Positions 16,703 to 26,319 of a DNA stretch of 46,586 nt are shown piece by piece. The notes under the pieces were generated by a model. It searched no databases. It had not been told where the DNA came from and saw only the letters and a program-made list of their open reading frames with translations. Within the stretch, counting starts at the first letter, position 1. Every line of letters starts with the position of its first letter. The stretch comes from JAAYUK01 sp964392915 (GTDB lineage: Bacteria; Nitrospirota; Thermodesulfovibrionia; Thermodesulfovibrionales; Dissulfurispiraceae), in contig CAYMRS010000015.1 of assembly GCA_964392915.1 (NCBI GenBank), positions 1 through 46,586 on the forward strand, read 5' to 3'. A program made the position numbers and the translations under genes.

Positions 16703-19700
16703 TTAATCCTCTTCTGCATCCAGGCCGACGATCTTCTTCAACGCCGCGCCGAGTTTGGGATAGTTGCCTTTCACGCCGTCGTCGAGGTCGATCTCCACCT
16801 GCTCGGTGGCCAGCGGGTAAAGCACCTCGCGTTCGTATTCCTCCATCTCGGCGATCATTTTGGTGATCTTCTCGATCTCCTTCAACGCCTTGGTCTTCTC
16901 GCTCTGGCTGCTGCTGGCGCTGATGCTGACCGCCTCCAGATGGTTCTTGTGCGAGGTGAGCTTGGTGCGGAACTCACGCAGGTAGTCGTTGAGCACCACG
17001 CTGACCGTATCCGGGCGGTAGCGGTGCATGTAGATCAACGCGTTGAAGCTGCCCTTGGGGCTGCTGAACAGCCAGTAGATGGGGCGCTTTTTGTAGCGCT
17101 TCACATGGTCGGTGTAGAACTCTCCGAGGAAGTAGTCGCGGATGCTGTAGTTGCGCTTGCCCTTGATGTTCAGCGCCTGCTCGACGAACTGGAGGTTTTC
17201 CTCATAGTGCTCATCGCCAAAGGCCACGCGCAGGAACTTGCGGAAGCGCTCGGTGATATCATCGATGAACCAGTCTCCGTCAAGCATCGTGATGACATTG
17301 TTGTCATCGGCCGGGAAGCTAGGTTCAGGAACCCGTTGCAGGTAGTCCTCAATGGTCTCTCCCTGGTTGGCCAAGATCAACCCCGGCTTCTCCAGCGCAT
17401 AGCGACCAAACATGCAGCCCACGGCATAAGAGACCAGCTCACGCATGGTGTCGGCCAGCAGCAACGCTTCCAGCTCTTCTTCGTTCTTGTCGTTGCCGTA
17501 TCGGTAGTGCGGATTGCAGGTCAGGGTGATTTCGTTGAGCGGCACTTCGGGCGGCAGCTCATCCTGCAGGCCGTATGCTTCGATGAAAATACGGTTGTTC
17601 TCTTCCTCCAGTCGCTGCATCTCCAGCGTCATCTCTCGCCAGTGGGCGCGGAGCTTCTGATAGATGACCTTCAAAGTTGGCTGGCGGTAGTCGGGATTCA
17701 GTAGTGGTAGGCTAGTGAAATCCCAAGAGGTTTCGTAGGAGTTCCAATCGCGTCTAGAAATCTCAACGCATTTCCTGCTTTTGCCAGATACATCCCTTAA
17801 GTCAGTTGTCGTGGCTTGCTCGACAATCGGGAGGTTGCCTACCGGCCCTTGATTGAAATCAAGAGTGGGGGCCAGAATCTTTAGGATTTCAGTTGCAACG
17901 ACGGAATTGCAAAAACCCATAAAATAGTTAATATCTTTACCGGGGTTTGCAAACAACACCGGTCCTTTTGCGTCGAAGATCGAACATTCTGTATATCGTC
18001 CATTAAACTTTCCGCTTGTTAAGGCAGTCCAGCTCATTCCTGGCTTGAAATACAGCTGCCTTGAAGGAAGGTGATTCCCCATTCCAGCGAGAGCCTCAAA
18101 ATTCTCACTATCAAACGCAAGAACGAACTCATTGTTGCCAAACCACTTTCGGTATGCCCCGCCTTTATTATGTGGAAACCATTTAAACCCAGATTCGACA
18201 GCCTTCTTATAATCAGTTTGAGTGAAATCTGTATTTCCTAAGTCGATTTCATGCCAGTAGCGCATAAATCGATCATTGTCTCCTGATGCTAATCCTTGCC
18301 GGGGTTTTGCCAAACCTCCAAGCCGTTTTGCCGTACTGAAAATTGAGCGTAACGTGGGGCTAATCCAATACGCGATTGGGTAGCCTGGGATATCCGAAAG
18401 CTCACGTTGATGAACTCTGAAGACGTGGTTTTTCGAAAGTCTTTCCTTGAAGACAACCCGTTTGTTTGCAGCCTGCGGGGCATCATTGAGATTTAGATAT
18501 TCTGATACCGCGGGCTTGCCATTGACTTGAATAACAAATGCAGCCGCTTGGGCAACCTTGGAATTAAGCTCAGGGAAACTGTTATACCCGATTTGTATTA
18601 GCGACCTAATCCCATTCGCCTCTAAAACATTAACCCTAAGCCTTTCAAACGAAGACAAGAACATCCAATTTTGGATTGTTATCAGAGATGCCAATCCTTT
18701 ATGCAGTGCCAAACACAAAGACCTTTCGATAAACATCGAATATAGATCTGTCTTGCTATCGGGACAGTTAGTCTTTGCCCAGGCGCTAAGGCGTTCATTC
18801 ATCCCCTTGCCGCCCATATACGGCGGATTAGCAATCACCACATGGTATTTGGGGCTCAGGTAATCGGCCTGCCGCAGGGCTTGCAGAACCTTCTGATGAG
18901 TCATGCTGATAAACAACTGCCCGGAGACGTTTTTTGACTCCAGTATTCTGAGCATACCGTCCACGTCGGTGACCTCCGGACGGATCAGCGAGCCGAAGTT
19001 GTCGGCCTCTTCGAACTGGAGCAGAGTGGTCTGCAGTGGAGCGGTGAACAGGTCGCGCCCAATGAAATCCATATATTCATCCAGCTCGTTGGCACCTTGA
19101 TGTTTCTTGCTGAAAAGATCTCCGGAGTCTTCTATGAGACCGAATTTGATGTTTTGTAGGACACAGATATTGGGTTTTATGCTCTTGCTGAAAAAACGCT
19201 TATACTTGGCTCGAGCCTTCATGGTCAGCGCAAAAGCGGCCAGCTCTCCGGCGCGTTCGTCGATTTCGATGCCATAGAGGTTGTGGGTGAGGATCTTCTC
19301 GGGGATTTCGACGGGCTCGTAGCCTTCCTCCTCGTAGATGGCGTAGAGCAGGTCAAAAGCATAAGTGAGCATATGGCCGGAGCCGCAGGCTGGGTCGCAG
19401 ATCTTGATCTCTTCCGGCTTGGCGATGCGCAGGAAGTCCGTCTCGGCCTGTTCGGGCTTAATGTAATAGTCCATCTGCTCGACCAGCTTCGAGCTGGGAC
19501 GATTAAGCAACCACAGGCGGCCGAGGGAGTTTTCCACCAGGTAGCGGACGATCCAGTGCGGGGTGAAGAGTTGGGTGGCGGCCGGGATGTTTTCGGGTGT
19601 GATCTTCTTGTTCTTCTTCAGGCCGTCGAACACCTCGTCCTTCTTCTCAGAGATGTAGAACTGGTAAAGCCAGCCGATCACCTCGACATCCTCGCAGGCA

Positions 19701-20272
19701 TCCGGCGTCATCGCCTCGCGGGTATAGGCAAGGATGGAGCTGCCCGAGAGCAGGTCGTCGGGCATCAGCAGTTCGGTGTAGTCGTTTATGCGCTGGAACA
19801 GGAACGGCATGGCCTTGTTCCAGTAGTTGCAGGCGGCCACCACCAGCAGGCGGTAAGCCTCTCCTTGCGCGTCACGGCTGGGCGCTTTGCCGTCGAGCAA
19901 GGCGAATATCTGCTGCCGGACCTTGTCGTGCACCATCTCTTCGTCGATGTGCCCCATCTTTGCCTCGGCTAGAATCTCGGGCTGGAACTGTCCGGGGTCT
20001 GCTGGAGAGACAATATTGACTCTGTTATAGCGATTCACATCCATGAAGCGCAGGGCGCAGAAGCGGTTGAACCAGATATACGCCACTCGCTCGATGACCT
20101 GTTCCTTGCCCAGCCCCTTGATAGCCTCTTCGAGTTTCTTGATGGCCTCGGTGCTTTCCCGTCGGGCGGCGCTGTTTTCAACAAGCACCAGTTTCAGTTT
20201 GGCGGAGACCTGCTCCAGCAGGCTGCGCCGGGCGAACTGGGCGAATTTCTTTAGTTTTGCAGTTTCCATCAT
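16703..20272 (-). CDS. pglX: BREX adenine-specific DNA methyltransferase PglX
   Basis: A 1189-residue N6-adenine methyltransferase. Motif I is DPACGSGHML (about 295) and the catalytic motif IV is NPPY (about 480). The region from about 490 to 840 is the likely target-recognition domain; its DNA (about 17760-18790) is clearly more AT-rich than both sides, suggesting domain exchange. The C-terminal 350 residues are helical and GC-rich again. PglX marks host DNA at a short asymmetric site so that BREX recognises unmodified phage DNA. Its ATG overlaps the brxC stop by four bases. No frameshift or simple repeat suggestive of phase variation is visible. Confidence 0.96.
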   Translation of the reverse strand: MMETAKLKKFAQFARRSLLEQVSAKLKLVLVENSAARRESTEAIKKLEEAIKGLGKEQVIERVAYIWFNRFCALRFMDVNRYNRVNIVSPADPGQFQPEILAEAKMGHIDEEMVHDKVRQQIFALLDGKAPSRDAQGEAYRLLVVAACNYWNKAMPFLFQRINDYTELLMPDDLLSGSSILAYTREAMTPDACEDVEVIGWLYQFYISEKKDEVFDGLKKNKKITPENIPAATQLFTPHWIVRYLVENSLGRLWLLNRPSSKLVEQMDYYIKPEQAETDFLRIAKPEEIKICDPACGSGHMLTYAFDLLYAIYEEEGYEPVEIPEKILTHNLYGIEIDERAGELAAFALTMKARAKYKRFFSKSIKPNICVLQNIKFGLIEDSGDLFSKKHQGANELDEYMDFIGRDLFTAPLQTTLLQFEEADNFGSLIRPEVTDVDGMLRILESKNVSGQLFISMTHQKVLQALRQADYLSPKYHVVIANPPYMGGKGMNERLSAWAKTNCPDSKTDLYSMFIERSLCLALHKGLASLITIQNWMFLSSFERLRVNVLEANGIRSLIQIGYNSFPELNSKVAQAAAFVIQVNGKPAVSEYLNLNDAPQAANKRVVFKERLSKNHVFRVHQRELSDIPGYPIAYWISPTLRSIFSTAKRLGGLAKPRQGLASGDNDRFMRYWHEIDLGNTDFTQTDYKKAVESGFKWFPHNKGGAYRKWFGNNEFVLAFDSENFEALAGMGNHLPSRQLYFKPGMSWTALTSGKFNGRYTECSIFDAKGPVLFANPGKDINYFMGFCNSVVATEILKILAPTLDFNQGPVGNLPIVEQATTTDLRDVSGKSRKCVEISRRDWNSYETSWDFTSLPLLNPDYRQPTLKVIYQKLRAHWREMTLEMQRLEEENNRIFIEAYGLQDELPPEVPLNEITLTCNPHYRYGNDKNEEELEALLLADTMRELVSYAVGCMFGRYALEKPGLILANQGETIEDYLQRVPEPSFPADDNNVITMLDGDWFIDDITERFRKFLRVAFGDEHYEENLQFVEQALNIKGKRNYSIRDYFLGEFYTDHVKRYKKRPIYWLFSSPKGSFNALIYMHRYRPDTVSVVLNDYLREFRTKLTSHKNHLEAVSISASSSQSEKTKALKEIEKITKMIAEMEEYEREVLYPLATEQVEIDLDDGVKGNYPKLGAALKKIVGLDAEED

Positions 20273-23200
20273 ATTTGAATTCTTTTGCCTTTGCGGATTT
20301 CATCCAGCAGTGCCTCGCGCATGGATTCCAGGTAGCGTTCCACATCGGTCTCGTCGGCCAGCCAGGCTTTATCGAAAGAGACCTTCACCGAGCGACTGGG
20401 CACATACTCGATGCGTGGTTCCGGCTTGATGGGTGGCGTGGGTTTCGTACCTTCATCCGACGTGGCGGTTTCCCCGGGTTCAGTAGCAGGTTCGGGTGTT
20501 GGTGCCGGTTGCGCCCAGGATGTCATCTGCGAAAGCAGCCGCTGGTAATCGCTTTCCTCAAAGCGGCGCAGGGTGTCACGGATGACGGCAATCAGTTTCT
20601 GGCGCTCGATGACGGCGTTGAATTCGTTGAACGGTCGAGTGATCTGCTCCTGCTGATCGCCGTTTAGTGCACAGAATTCAGCCATGCCGCAGAAGCGGCC
20701 TTTTAAGGCGGCGACCGTCTCCTTGGCCTTGGCAATCTCGGCCTCAATCTGGGCAGTGACCTTCTCCTGCAGGGTTTCGACTTGCGTCTTCACCTGTTGC
20801 ATGCGGTTGCCTTTGAAACATTCCGGATCGGTCAGGCTGGCGACCACCTGTGCGGCTTCATCGTCTTCTATGTAGGCGAAGTTGGGCTCCTGGGTTTGAA
20901 CGAACTTGCGGGCGTTATCGAAAATGCCTTTCTGCGGGCCGCTCATGAATTTGCGGACGGGATCGATGACACTTTCCTTCATGTCGAGCAGCGCTTCTTC
21001 CTGGCGGATGAGTTCGGTCAGATACCAGGTATAGGGCTTGCCGGTCAGCTCCTTGAGCTTCTCAAGCACCGGAGTCAGTGCATTCAAGAACGGATACTGG
21101 GTTGCCTGAGCTACCTGCAAAGCGAGCTGGTGCAACAGCTCCTGTATGGCCGCTCCAGTCTCCTTGCCAAGTGCCTTTGCTTCGCCGGCTCGTGGCGGGG
21201 CATCGAAGAAATCCTCAAAGAATTCCTTGAGAGCACGGACCTGCGACGCGGTAAATTCGACCTGGGGCTCCAGCACCACATTGCCATGGCCATGGGTGTT
21301 GCGTAACGCCCGTTCCAGTTCGTCATCTTCCAGCAGGTTGCCGTCGGTGCGAACCTCGACCTTGCCACGAGCGCATAGCATGGCCAGCGTGCAAAGCACA
21401 GCAGCATAATACCAGCCATAGGGTTTGCGTTCGAATTTCTCCAGCAGGTTTTTTAGCGTGGTGCGCACGCCACCCCGGTTATTGCTTTGGATGAACGCCA
21501 ACAGTTCCTGCTCGGATTCGGCCAGAGCGGTGGCGTCGTTGCCGAACAGTCCCTGCTGGGAATGCTTGAGGCATTTAGCGATATCGTTCTCGGTGTAGGT
21601 GATGCCGCGGAGCATGCGAAGGTTCGGATAGGCGCGGGAGATGAGCTCGTGGAATCCGCGCAGCACCCGGGTTTGTGCATCCTCGGAACCGATCTCGATA
21701 TCAGCACCTGCCACAAACAGCTTGGCTTTGCCCATCAGGCTCTGAACCCGCTGCTGCAGCTCAGCATAACGTTCCCGGTTCTGGAAGCCTTTGTCGGTTA
21801 GGATGCGCTTGACCGCCTCTTGCTGTGTGATCGAGATGTTCTGGCGGATGTATTTCTCCGTCCGCTTGTACATGAGGATGTCGCGCACGAGGCGTTCATC
21901 CGCAGGCATGAGTACTAGCAGTTCGTCCCGGCCCATGCTTTGCATCCGAAGGATGGACTCGTTTTCGGCGTTTTCATGGAATGGGCTGATGACATGGATG
22001 GCCAGCTCGTGCTCGCGCCCGTGCAGCCGATCATCGAGCTTTCTGGAGAACGGGTAGTCCTGGCCGTTCTCGTCGCAACGAATCTTCCGATGCTTGATGA
22101 CGTGGTCGAAAACGATCTTCTCAAGCTCGGCGGCAACGTCTGACGACTCCACTTCGGTGTTCTTGATTTCCTGCTCGACGTCTTTTTCCTCGTCGGTGAG
22201 GTACTCGTAGAGCTCGCCATTGCGCTGCACGTAGGTCTGCTGTTCCAGGAGGCTGAGGGCTTCCTCGACACGATCTCTCAGCGCAGGCAGATCCTGATTG
22301 AAGCCGTCCAGCATCAGGACGCACAGGTTGCGAAGCGTCGGTTTGAACTCCTTGACGTATTTGACTAGGAAAAGCGTTTTCAACAGCCGGATTGCGAATG
22401 GACCGTCAAGATGCTTCTCTGCCTGGATAATAGCCTTTTGAATGTTTGATTTCAACGTGGTGCGGATGCCCTCGAACATCAGGTCGAAGGTCGCCAACTG
22501 ACCGATTTCATGATCCCCGATCTGGATCGCCACTTGCTGGAACACACCCAGCATGGAGCGTTCGCCCACCGAGCTGTGTTTGCCCTCAAAGGCGTTATGC
22601 TGCGACAGATTCTGAATGGCTGACTGGAACAGCGCGAACTGGTAAGGGATGAATGGGTAACCGTGAATGAAATGATCCCGGTCCTGAAAATTCCGGTAAG
22701 TCTGCGAACCGTCAGCAAAGTCGAACAGGGTCTTAAAATTGTTGGACTGAGCGTGATAAATGTCCGACAGAAGACGAACGCCTTCTTCGGTTTTCATCAG
22801 CAGACGCTTCTGGATAACCTCCGCCACGTCGGCGCTGGTCAGCTTCATGCGATTGGCGAACCGGGCCTGTATTTTCGAGAAGTCATTGCCTTGCTGTTTG
22901 CCCATCTCACCGACAACTGTCGCCATGTCTTCCTGGGCGGTCACAATGACCCATGCGCGGCCTCGGCATTTGGTGGCCAAGCTCTCGGCAATGGTTTGGA
23001 GGTTAGTCATCAGCTTGACGTTTTCGGCGATATATTGACCGGCCTCATCGACAAAGAAGTTCAGACGAAAATCGGGCGATTGCCGTTCGATATAGGCGTG
23101 TACCTGTTCGGCAAAGTCTTCGATGGAGACACGATATTGGCTGCGGTATTTATCGAGTATCCCTGATGCCTGAGCCTCATCGCCACCGGTTGCCTGGGCA

Positions 23201-23817
23201 TAGGCTTTGGCAATATTCTTTGCTTCAAGCAGTGCCTGCTCGCGCCCCTTCTGCCATGTTCTGCCTGCTGTAGATTCATAGGCAGACATGAACTGCTCAT
23301 AGAGGCCACGACTGTCGAGATCGCGCTCGAACTGGGCTATGTGACCCTGCTTGCCGTAGTAACCACACATCTCGTCGAAAACTTTAACGAAAACAGCGAG
23401 GAGCGCATCGATCTGGGTTTTGCTGATGACATCCGCTTTCTGGTCGATGTTGAACAGAATGCTTTTCGACGGGATGGCGACCGCCCGCTTGAGATCACCC
23501 CGCAGGATTTCGTTATCGCCACACTTTGGCAGAAAAAGGTCAAGAGCCGAAGCCCCCTCGATCTGGCGGTTTTCAAGCAAAAAGGCCAGTATCTTCAACA
23601 GGTGGGATTTGCCGGATCCAAAGAAGCCGGAAACCCAAACTCCATTGGCACCCTCATAGTTATTATAGGCATCCAGAAAAGACTCAAGGCGCTTCTCTAC
23701 TTCGTTGGTCAACACATATTCTTCAATCTCAAGGCGCAGGCTCGCTTCATCATCGGCTTTGATGACCCCTTCAATCGGGCGGTCAACAGGCTTGTTGAAA
23801 ATCGCTTTAAGAATCAT
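20269..23817 (-). CDS. brxC: BREX P-loop ATPase BrxC
   Basis: A 1182-residue ATPase, the typical BrxC size. Walker A is GFFGSGKSHLLK (about 63-74) and an acidic Walker B-like FFVDEAGQY lies near 255. Long helical regions follow, and a charged Pro/Thr-rich segment precedes the last 50 residues. BrxC is essential to BREX and is thought to form an ATP-driven assembly with other Brx proteins. GGGAGG precedes the ATG by a few bases. The gene lies 14 bases downstream of brxB and overlaps pglX. Confidence 0.96.
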   Translation of the reverse strand: MILKAIFNKPVDRPIEGVIKADDEASLRLEIEEYVLTNEVEKRLESFLDAYNNYEGANGVWVSGFFGSGKSHLLKILAFLLENRQIEGASALDLFLPKCGDNEILRGDLKRAVAIPSKSILFNIDQKADVISKTQIDALLAVFVKVFDEMCGYYGKQGHIAQFERDLDSRGLYEQFMSAYESTAGRTWQKGREQALLEAKNIAKAYAQATGGDEAQASGILDKYRSQYRVSIEDFAEQVHAYIERQSPDFRLNFFVDEAGQYIAENVKLMTNLQTIAESLATKCRGRAWVIVTAQEDMATVVGEMGKQQGNDFSKIQARFANRMKLTSADVAEVIQKRLLMKTEEGVRLLSDIYHAQSNNFKTLFDFADGSQTYRNFQDRDHFIHGYPFIPYQFALFQSAIQNLSQHNAFEGKHSSVGERSMLGVFQQVAIQIGDHEIGQLATFDLMFEGIRTTLKSNIQKAIIQAEKHLDGPFAIRLLKTLFLVKYVKEFKPTLRNLCVLMLDGFNQDLPALRDRVEEALSLLEQQTYVQRNGELYEYLTDEEKDVEQEIKNTEVESSDVAAELEKIVFDHVIKHRKIRCDENGQDYPFSRKLDDRLHGREHELAIHVISPFHENAENESILRMQSMGRDELLVLMPADERLVRDILMYKRTEKYIRQNISITQQEAVKRILTDKGFQNRERYAELQQRVQSLMGKAKLFVAGADIEIGSEDAQTRVLRGFHELISRAYPNLRMLRGITYTENDIAKCLKHSQQGLFGNDATALAESEQELLAFIQSNNRGGVRTTLKNLLEKFERKPYGWYYAAVLCTLAMLCARGKVEVRTDGNLLEDDELERALRNTHGHGNVVLEPQVEFTASQVRALKEFFEDFFDAPPRAGEAKALGKETGAAIQELLHQLALQVAQATQYPFLNALTPVLEKLKELTGKPYTWYLTELIRQEEALLDMKESVIDPVRKFMSGPQKGIFDNARKFVQTQEPNFAYIEDDEAAQVVASLTDPECFKGNRMQQVKTQVETLQEKVTAQIEAEIAKAKETVAALKGRFCGMAEFCALNGDQQEQITRPFNEFNAVIERQKLIAVIRDTLRRFEESDYQRLLSQMTSWAQPAPTPEPATEPGETATSDEGTKPTPPIKPEPRIEYVPSRSVKVSFDKAWLADETDVERYLESMREALLDEIRKGKRIQI

Positions 23818-23831
23818 CTCGCCTCCCTGGT

Positions 23832-24443
23832 TTATGCTTCGCAGTGAAAGATGTTGAATGCCCGGTAGTACTTGTCGTCATGCAGCTTGCCGAAAAGATC
23901 CAGCGAGGCTCCGGTTTCCAGAGAATGAGTGTAGGCTCCCGGGAAAAACATAACCGTCGGCTTTTCTTTCGCCGTGCTCTGCAAATTGTTCAAAACGTTG
24001 TGCGAACGGATGTAAGGAAACACCTCGCCAACGCCGGACAGGAAAATAACCTCGAAATCGGTGTTTGTCAACTTGGCTGCAATGGCCGGAACAAGATGTG
24101 CTTCGGGGTCCAGCACCCCCTGTAACAGCTCTTTGAGCTGCTCTTTGGAGACGGAATTCTCCGTTTCGACAATCTGATCCCAAATGTCACGCTCTTTGAG
24201 GATTTCTATCGAAAGGTCATACAGATTGATTTCCAGAATCCGAACACCGGCCTGCTCAAGGCGATTGATCAGCTGACGCTGGAGCCGCTCCATTTCGACG
24301 GACTCTTCCGGCTTGAAGGGACAGATGAAGAAAGGGACCTCGTTACCGAGACCTTGCTTGTTGAGAAAACGCCGGCCTGAGATCACTGCAAAGAGATGCT
24401 GAAATCTGTCCTGCATCGTCATTCTGGCTATGTCTGCTGTCAC
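23832..24443 (-). CDS. brxB: BREX protein BrxB (DUF1788)
   Basis: A 203-residue protein matching DUF1788 in size and pattern: a PF-KPEES stretch, INLYDLSIEIL, then FLSGVGEVFPYIRSHNVLNN and MFFPGAYTHS near the C-terminus. BrxB is a core BREX protein of undetermined biochemistry. The assigned start is a GTG overlapping the brxA stop (GTGA); an internal ATG seven codons in would also fit. The position between brxA and brxC is the type I order. Confidence 0.94.
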   Translation of the reverse strand: MTADIARMTMQDRFQHLFAVISGRRFLNKQGLGNEVPFFICPFKPEESVEMERLQRQLINRLEQAGVRILEINLYDLSIEILKERDIWDQIVETENSVSKEQLKELLQGVLDPEAHLVPAIAAKLTNTDFEVIFLSGVGEVFPYIRSHNVLNNLQSTAKEKPTVMFFPGAYTHSLETGASLDLFGKLHDDKYYRAFNIFHCEA

Positions 24444-25054
24444 CGCTTCATCACCTTTACATCAGATTCAAATACAGGGAAGTACAAAACATCCCTGCGG
24501 CTGCCTTGATGGATGAGATCCAACAGTCTCGGGCTGAGCATGGCAGCGTGTATCATGTTGTTGGCCGTCAAGAGATCCGCCTCGCGAAGTATCTTGAACA
24601 AAACCTGCCGCAATTTGCTTCGCGTAGCCGGGGTGATCTCATCCAGTTCTAAATGCCACTCGGATTTCCGGTTGAAAAAGGAATCAAAATCCTCGTGGGT
24701 CAGATCACTTTTCAGTGTGATGTAACGCTCTCGAATCACTTCAACGGCAAAATCAGCAATGAATGTGTACCGACGGCAAACGGCGAGCCACAGGAGATAG
24801 GCTTGCTCTTGGTGGCTGCTCTCAACAATAAATTGAAGTTCGCCTGGACTCAGCGTCCTAAGCCGAGAGATGACCTCGCGGCAGACTCGCTTGAGCGTAT
24901 TCAGTGTTCTGGTCTGCAGTAAATTATCTGAGATTACCCTGTCTCGAACAGAGTTCCAATCTCCAAGATCAAGATACAGCAAGGCCAGCTTCACCGATTC
25001 ACGGTGAAAGAGGCCTCCCGTTGTAAATGACACGTTGTATCTGTCGTTACTCAT
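24440..25054 (-). CDS. brxA: BREX protein BrxA (DUF1819)
   Basis: A 204-residue helical protein of the BrxA/DUF1819 family, recognised from SFTTGGLFHRESVKLA at the N-terminus, the central VCRRYTFIADFAVEVIRERY and overall size. BrxA is a small DNA-binding-like component of type I BREX. The start at 25054 is chosen because it overlaps the stop of the HTH gene as ATGA; a longer frame back to 25108 would lie within that gene. Confidence 0.93.
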   Translation of the reverse strand: MSNDRYNVSFTTGGLFHRESVKLALLYLDLGDWNSVRDRVISDNLLQTRTLNTLKRVCREVISRLRTLSPGELQFIVESSHQEQAYLLWLAVCRRYTFIADFAVEVIRERYITLKSDLTHEDFDSFFNRKSEWHLELDEITPATRSKLRQVLFKILREADLLTANNMIHAAMLSPRLLDLIHQGSRRDVLYFPVFESDVKVMKR

Positions 25055-25254
25055 TCTTGGACAGGATTCCTTTTTGCATGCTCGGCAGCGCCACCGGCCT
25101 TCACCCATTCGTCCACCTCTTCCTTCTTGAACTTCCAGAGGCGGCCCATGCGATGTGCGGGCATTTCATGTTTATCAATCCACTTGTACACGGTGTCATT
25201 GCTGACCCCGAGGTACTTGCAGATCTCACTTATTGACAACCATCGATCTTCCAT
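25051..25254 (-). CDS. Small excisionase-type HTH protein, first gene of the BREX operon
   Basis: A 67-residue single-domain protein of the MerR/excisionase HTH group: WLSISEICKYLGVSNDTVYKW followed by a wing reading GRLWKFKKEEVDEWV. AAGG lies six bases before the ATG at 25254; a GTG at 25260 is possible. It overlaps brxA by four bases, so it is co-expressed with BREX. It is not the WYL-type BrxR regulator described for other BREX loci. It could regulate the operon or be a BREX accessory; either role is inference. Confidence 0.85.
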   Translation of the reverse strand: MEDRWLSISEICKYLGVSNDTVYKWIDKHEMPAHRMGRLWKFKKEEVDEWVKAGGAAEHAKRNPVQE

Positions 25255-25311
25255 ACGCACCTTCTGCTTTCAAACGTAAATATTTATAGAAGAAATGTTC
25301 CAAACCTATTC

Positions 25312-25340
25312 ACGATATCAGTTCTTATAGTCGATGTCAA
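25312..25340 (-). promoter_or_regulatory. Candidate promoter of the BREX operon
   Basis: On the minus strand a perfect TTGACA (25335-25340) is followed after 17 bases by TATCGT (25312-25317), about 55 bases before the first operon gene. A second AT-rich TATAAAT element lies closer to the start. The remaining sequence up to 25605 is non-coding on present evidence. Confidence 0.45.
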
Positions 25341-25605
25341 CCGATTAGTGCCGAATAAGCTGGATCAAGCCACATTATGCTGACACCAGATTGTCTCCTG
25401 ATATCTTTTTTTAATTCCCCCCCCTCCAAACTCGTTGACTTTTTCTCGGCAAACACTATTATCGCACTATCAGGCTTCATCACAGCATCGCTTTGGGTCT
25501 GAATCTCTGCCGACACGAAAGGAGCATCGCATGACATGACCATTCCAGATCACACCAAAACATCCGCAGTAGCAGCAGACATTCCCCTTATGAAAGGAAC
25601 CAATC

Positions 25606-26319
25606 ATGACAAACAGATCAAGCGTAGCAGAACAGCCCCGTATTCTCGGCACCATCAAGATCGCCTGCCAGAGTGTTGCCGCAAACTGCAGCAACTGCGG
25701 CATGGACATCCAGGCATGGCTGCTTGACGGTGTTGCCCACTGCCCCAAGTGCAATACCCTCCTTCAGGTGGACAGCGGTATCCCCCGTCAGCCGGCAGTG
25801 CTTCCCTTTTTCCACCTGCCAGAGCCGTACCGGACAGCCATCAAGCACCGTCCGACGAGCCTTCAGATTATCCCTGCATCGACCTCACCGGAACAGACCC
25901 TGCATCAGGAGTTCAGCCGCTTTGATGAGGTGAGCCAGAGGCCTGTCTGCGCAGGCAACGGCAGCAAGGCAGTAACGCGCCAGACAGGCAGAACAACTAT
26001 TATCGACTGTACCGACGACTGCTCCTTCCGGCAATCCGGGGTGTGCAGGGCAAGCGGACGCTTTCTCTTTTATCTTATTGACATAAGCATACGAGGATTG
26101 TTTCAGATCAGGACCACAGCCTTGAACACAGCCAACCTCCGCAAATCCCTTCAAAAACTCAGCGGTCCTGACGGGATGATCAATCAGCAGGCATACGATC
26201 TTCGGCTCAGCGTCCGCCAGAGCAGAAACGGCCACCAGTACACAATCCTCCAGCTTGCCGGGCATCAAAGAGCAGAGGCAGATCCCATCACCACCGAGGA
26301 GGCAGCATGCGCATCGTAA
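25606..26319 (+). CDS. Zinc-ribbon protein of unknown function
   Basis: A 237-residue protein with a zinc-ribbon-like CSNCGM...HCPKCN pair near residues 28-51. A second group of cysteines (DCTDDCSFRQSGVC) lies near 130-145. The C-terminal half, from GRFLFYLIDISIRGLFQIRT onward, loosely resembles phage or plasmid proteins described as recombination directionality factors, but I cannot confirm this. AAAGGA precedes the ATG at a good distance. Its stop overlaps the start of the NERD gene by 13 bases, so the two are probably translated together. It diverges from the BREX operon. Confidence 0.6.
   Translation: MTNRSSVAEQPRILGTIKIACQSVAANCSNCGMDIQAWLLDGVAHCPKCNTLLQVDSGIPRQPAVLPFFHLPEPYRTAIKHRPTSLQIIPASTSPEQTLHQEFSRFDEVSQRPVCAGNGSKAVTRQTGRTTIIDCTDDCSFRQSGVCRASGRFLFYLIDISIRGLFQIRTTALNTANLRKSLQKLSGPDGMINQQAYDLRLSVRQSRNGHQYTILQLAGHQRAEADPITTEEAACAS

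Noticed and set aside
25337..25543. 68-residue minus-strand frame upstream of the BREX operon
   Set aside because: It has no ribosome site and overlaps the candidate promoter.
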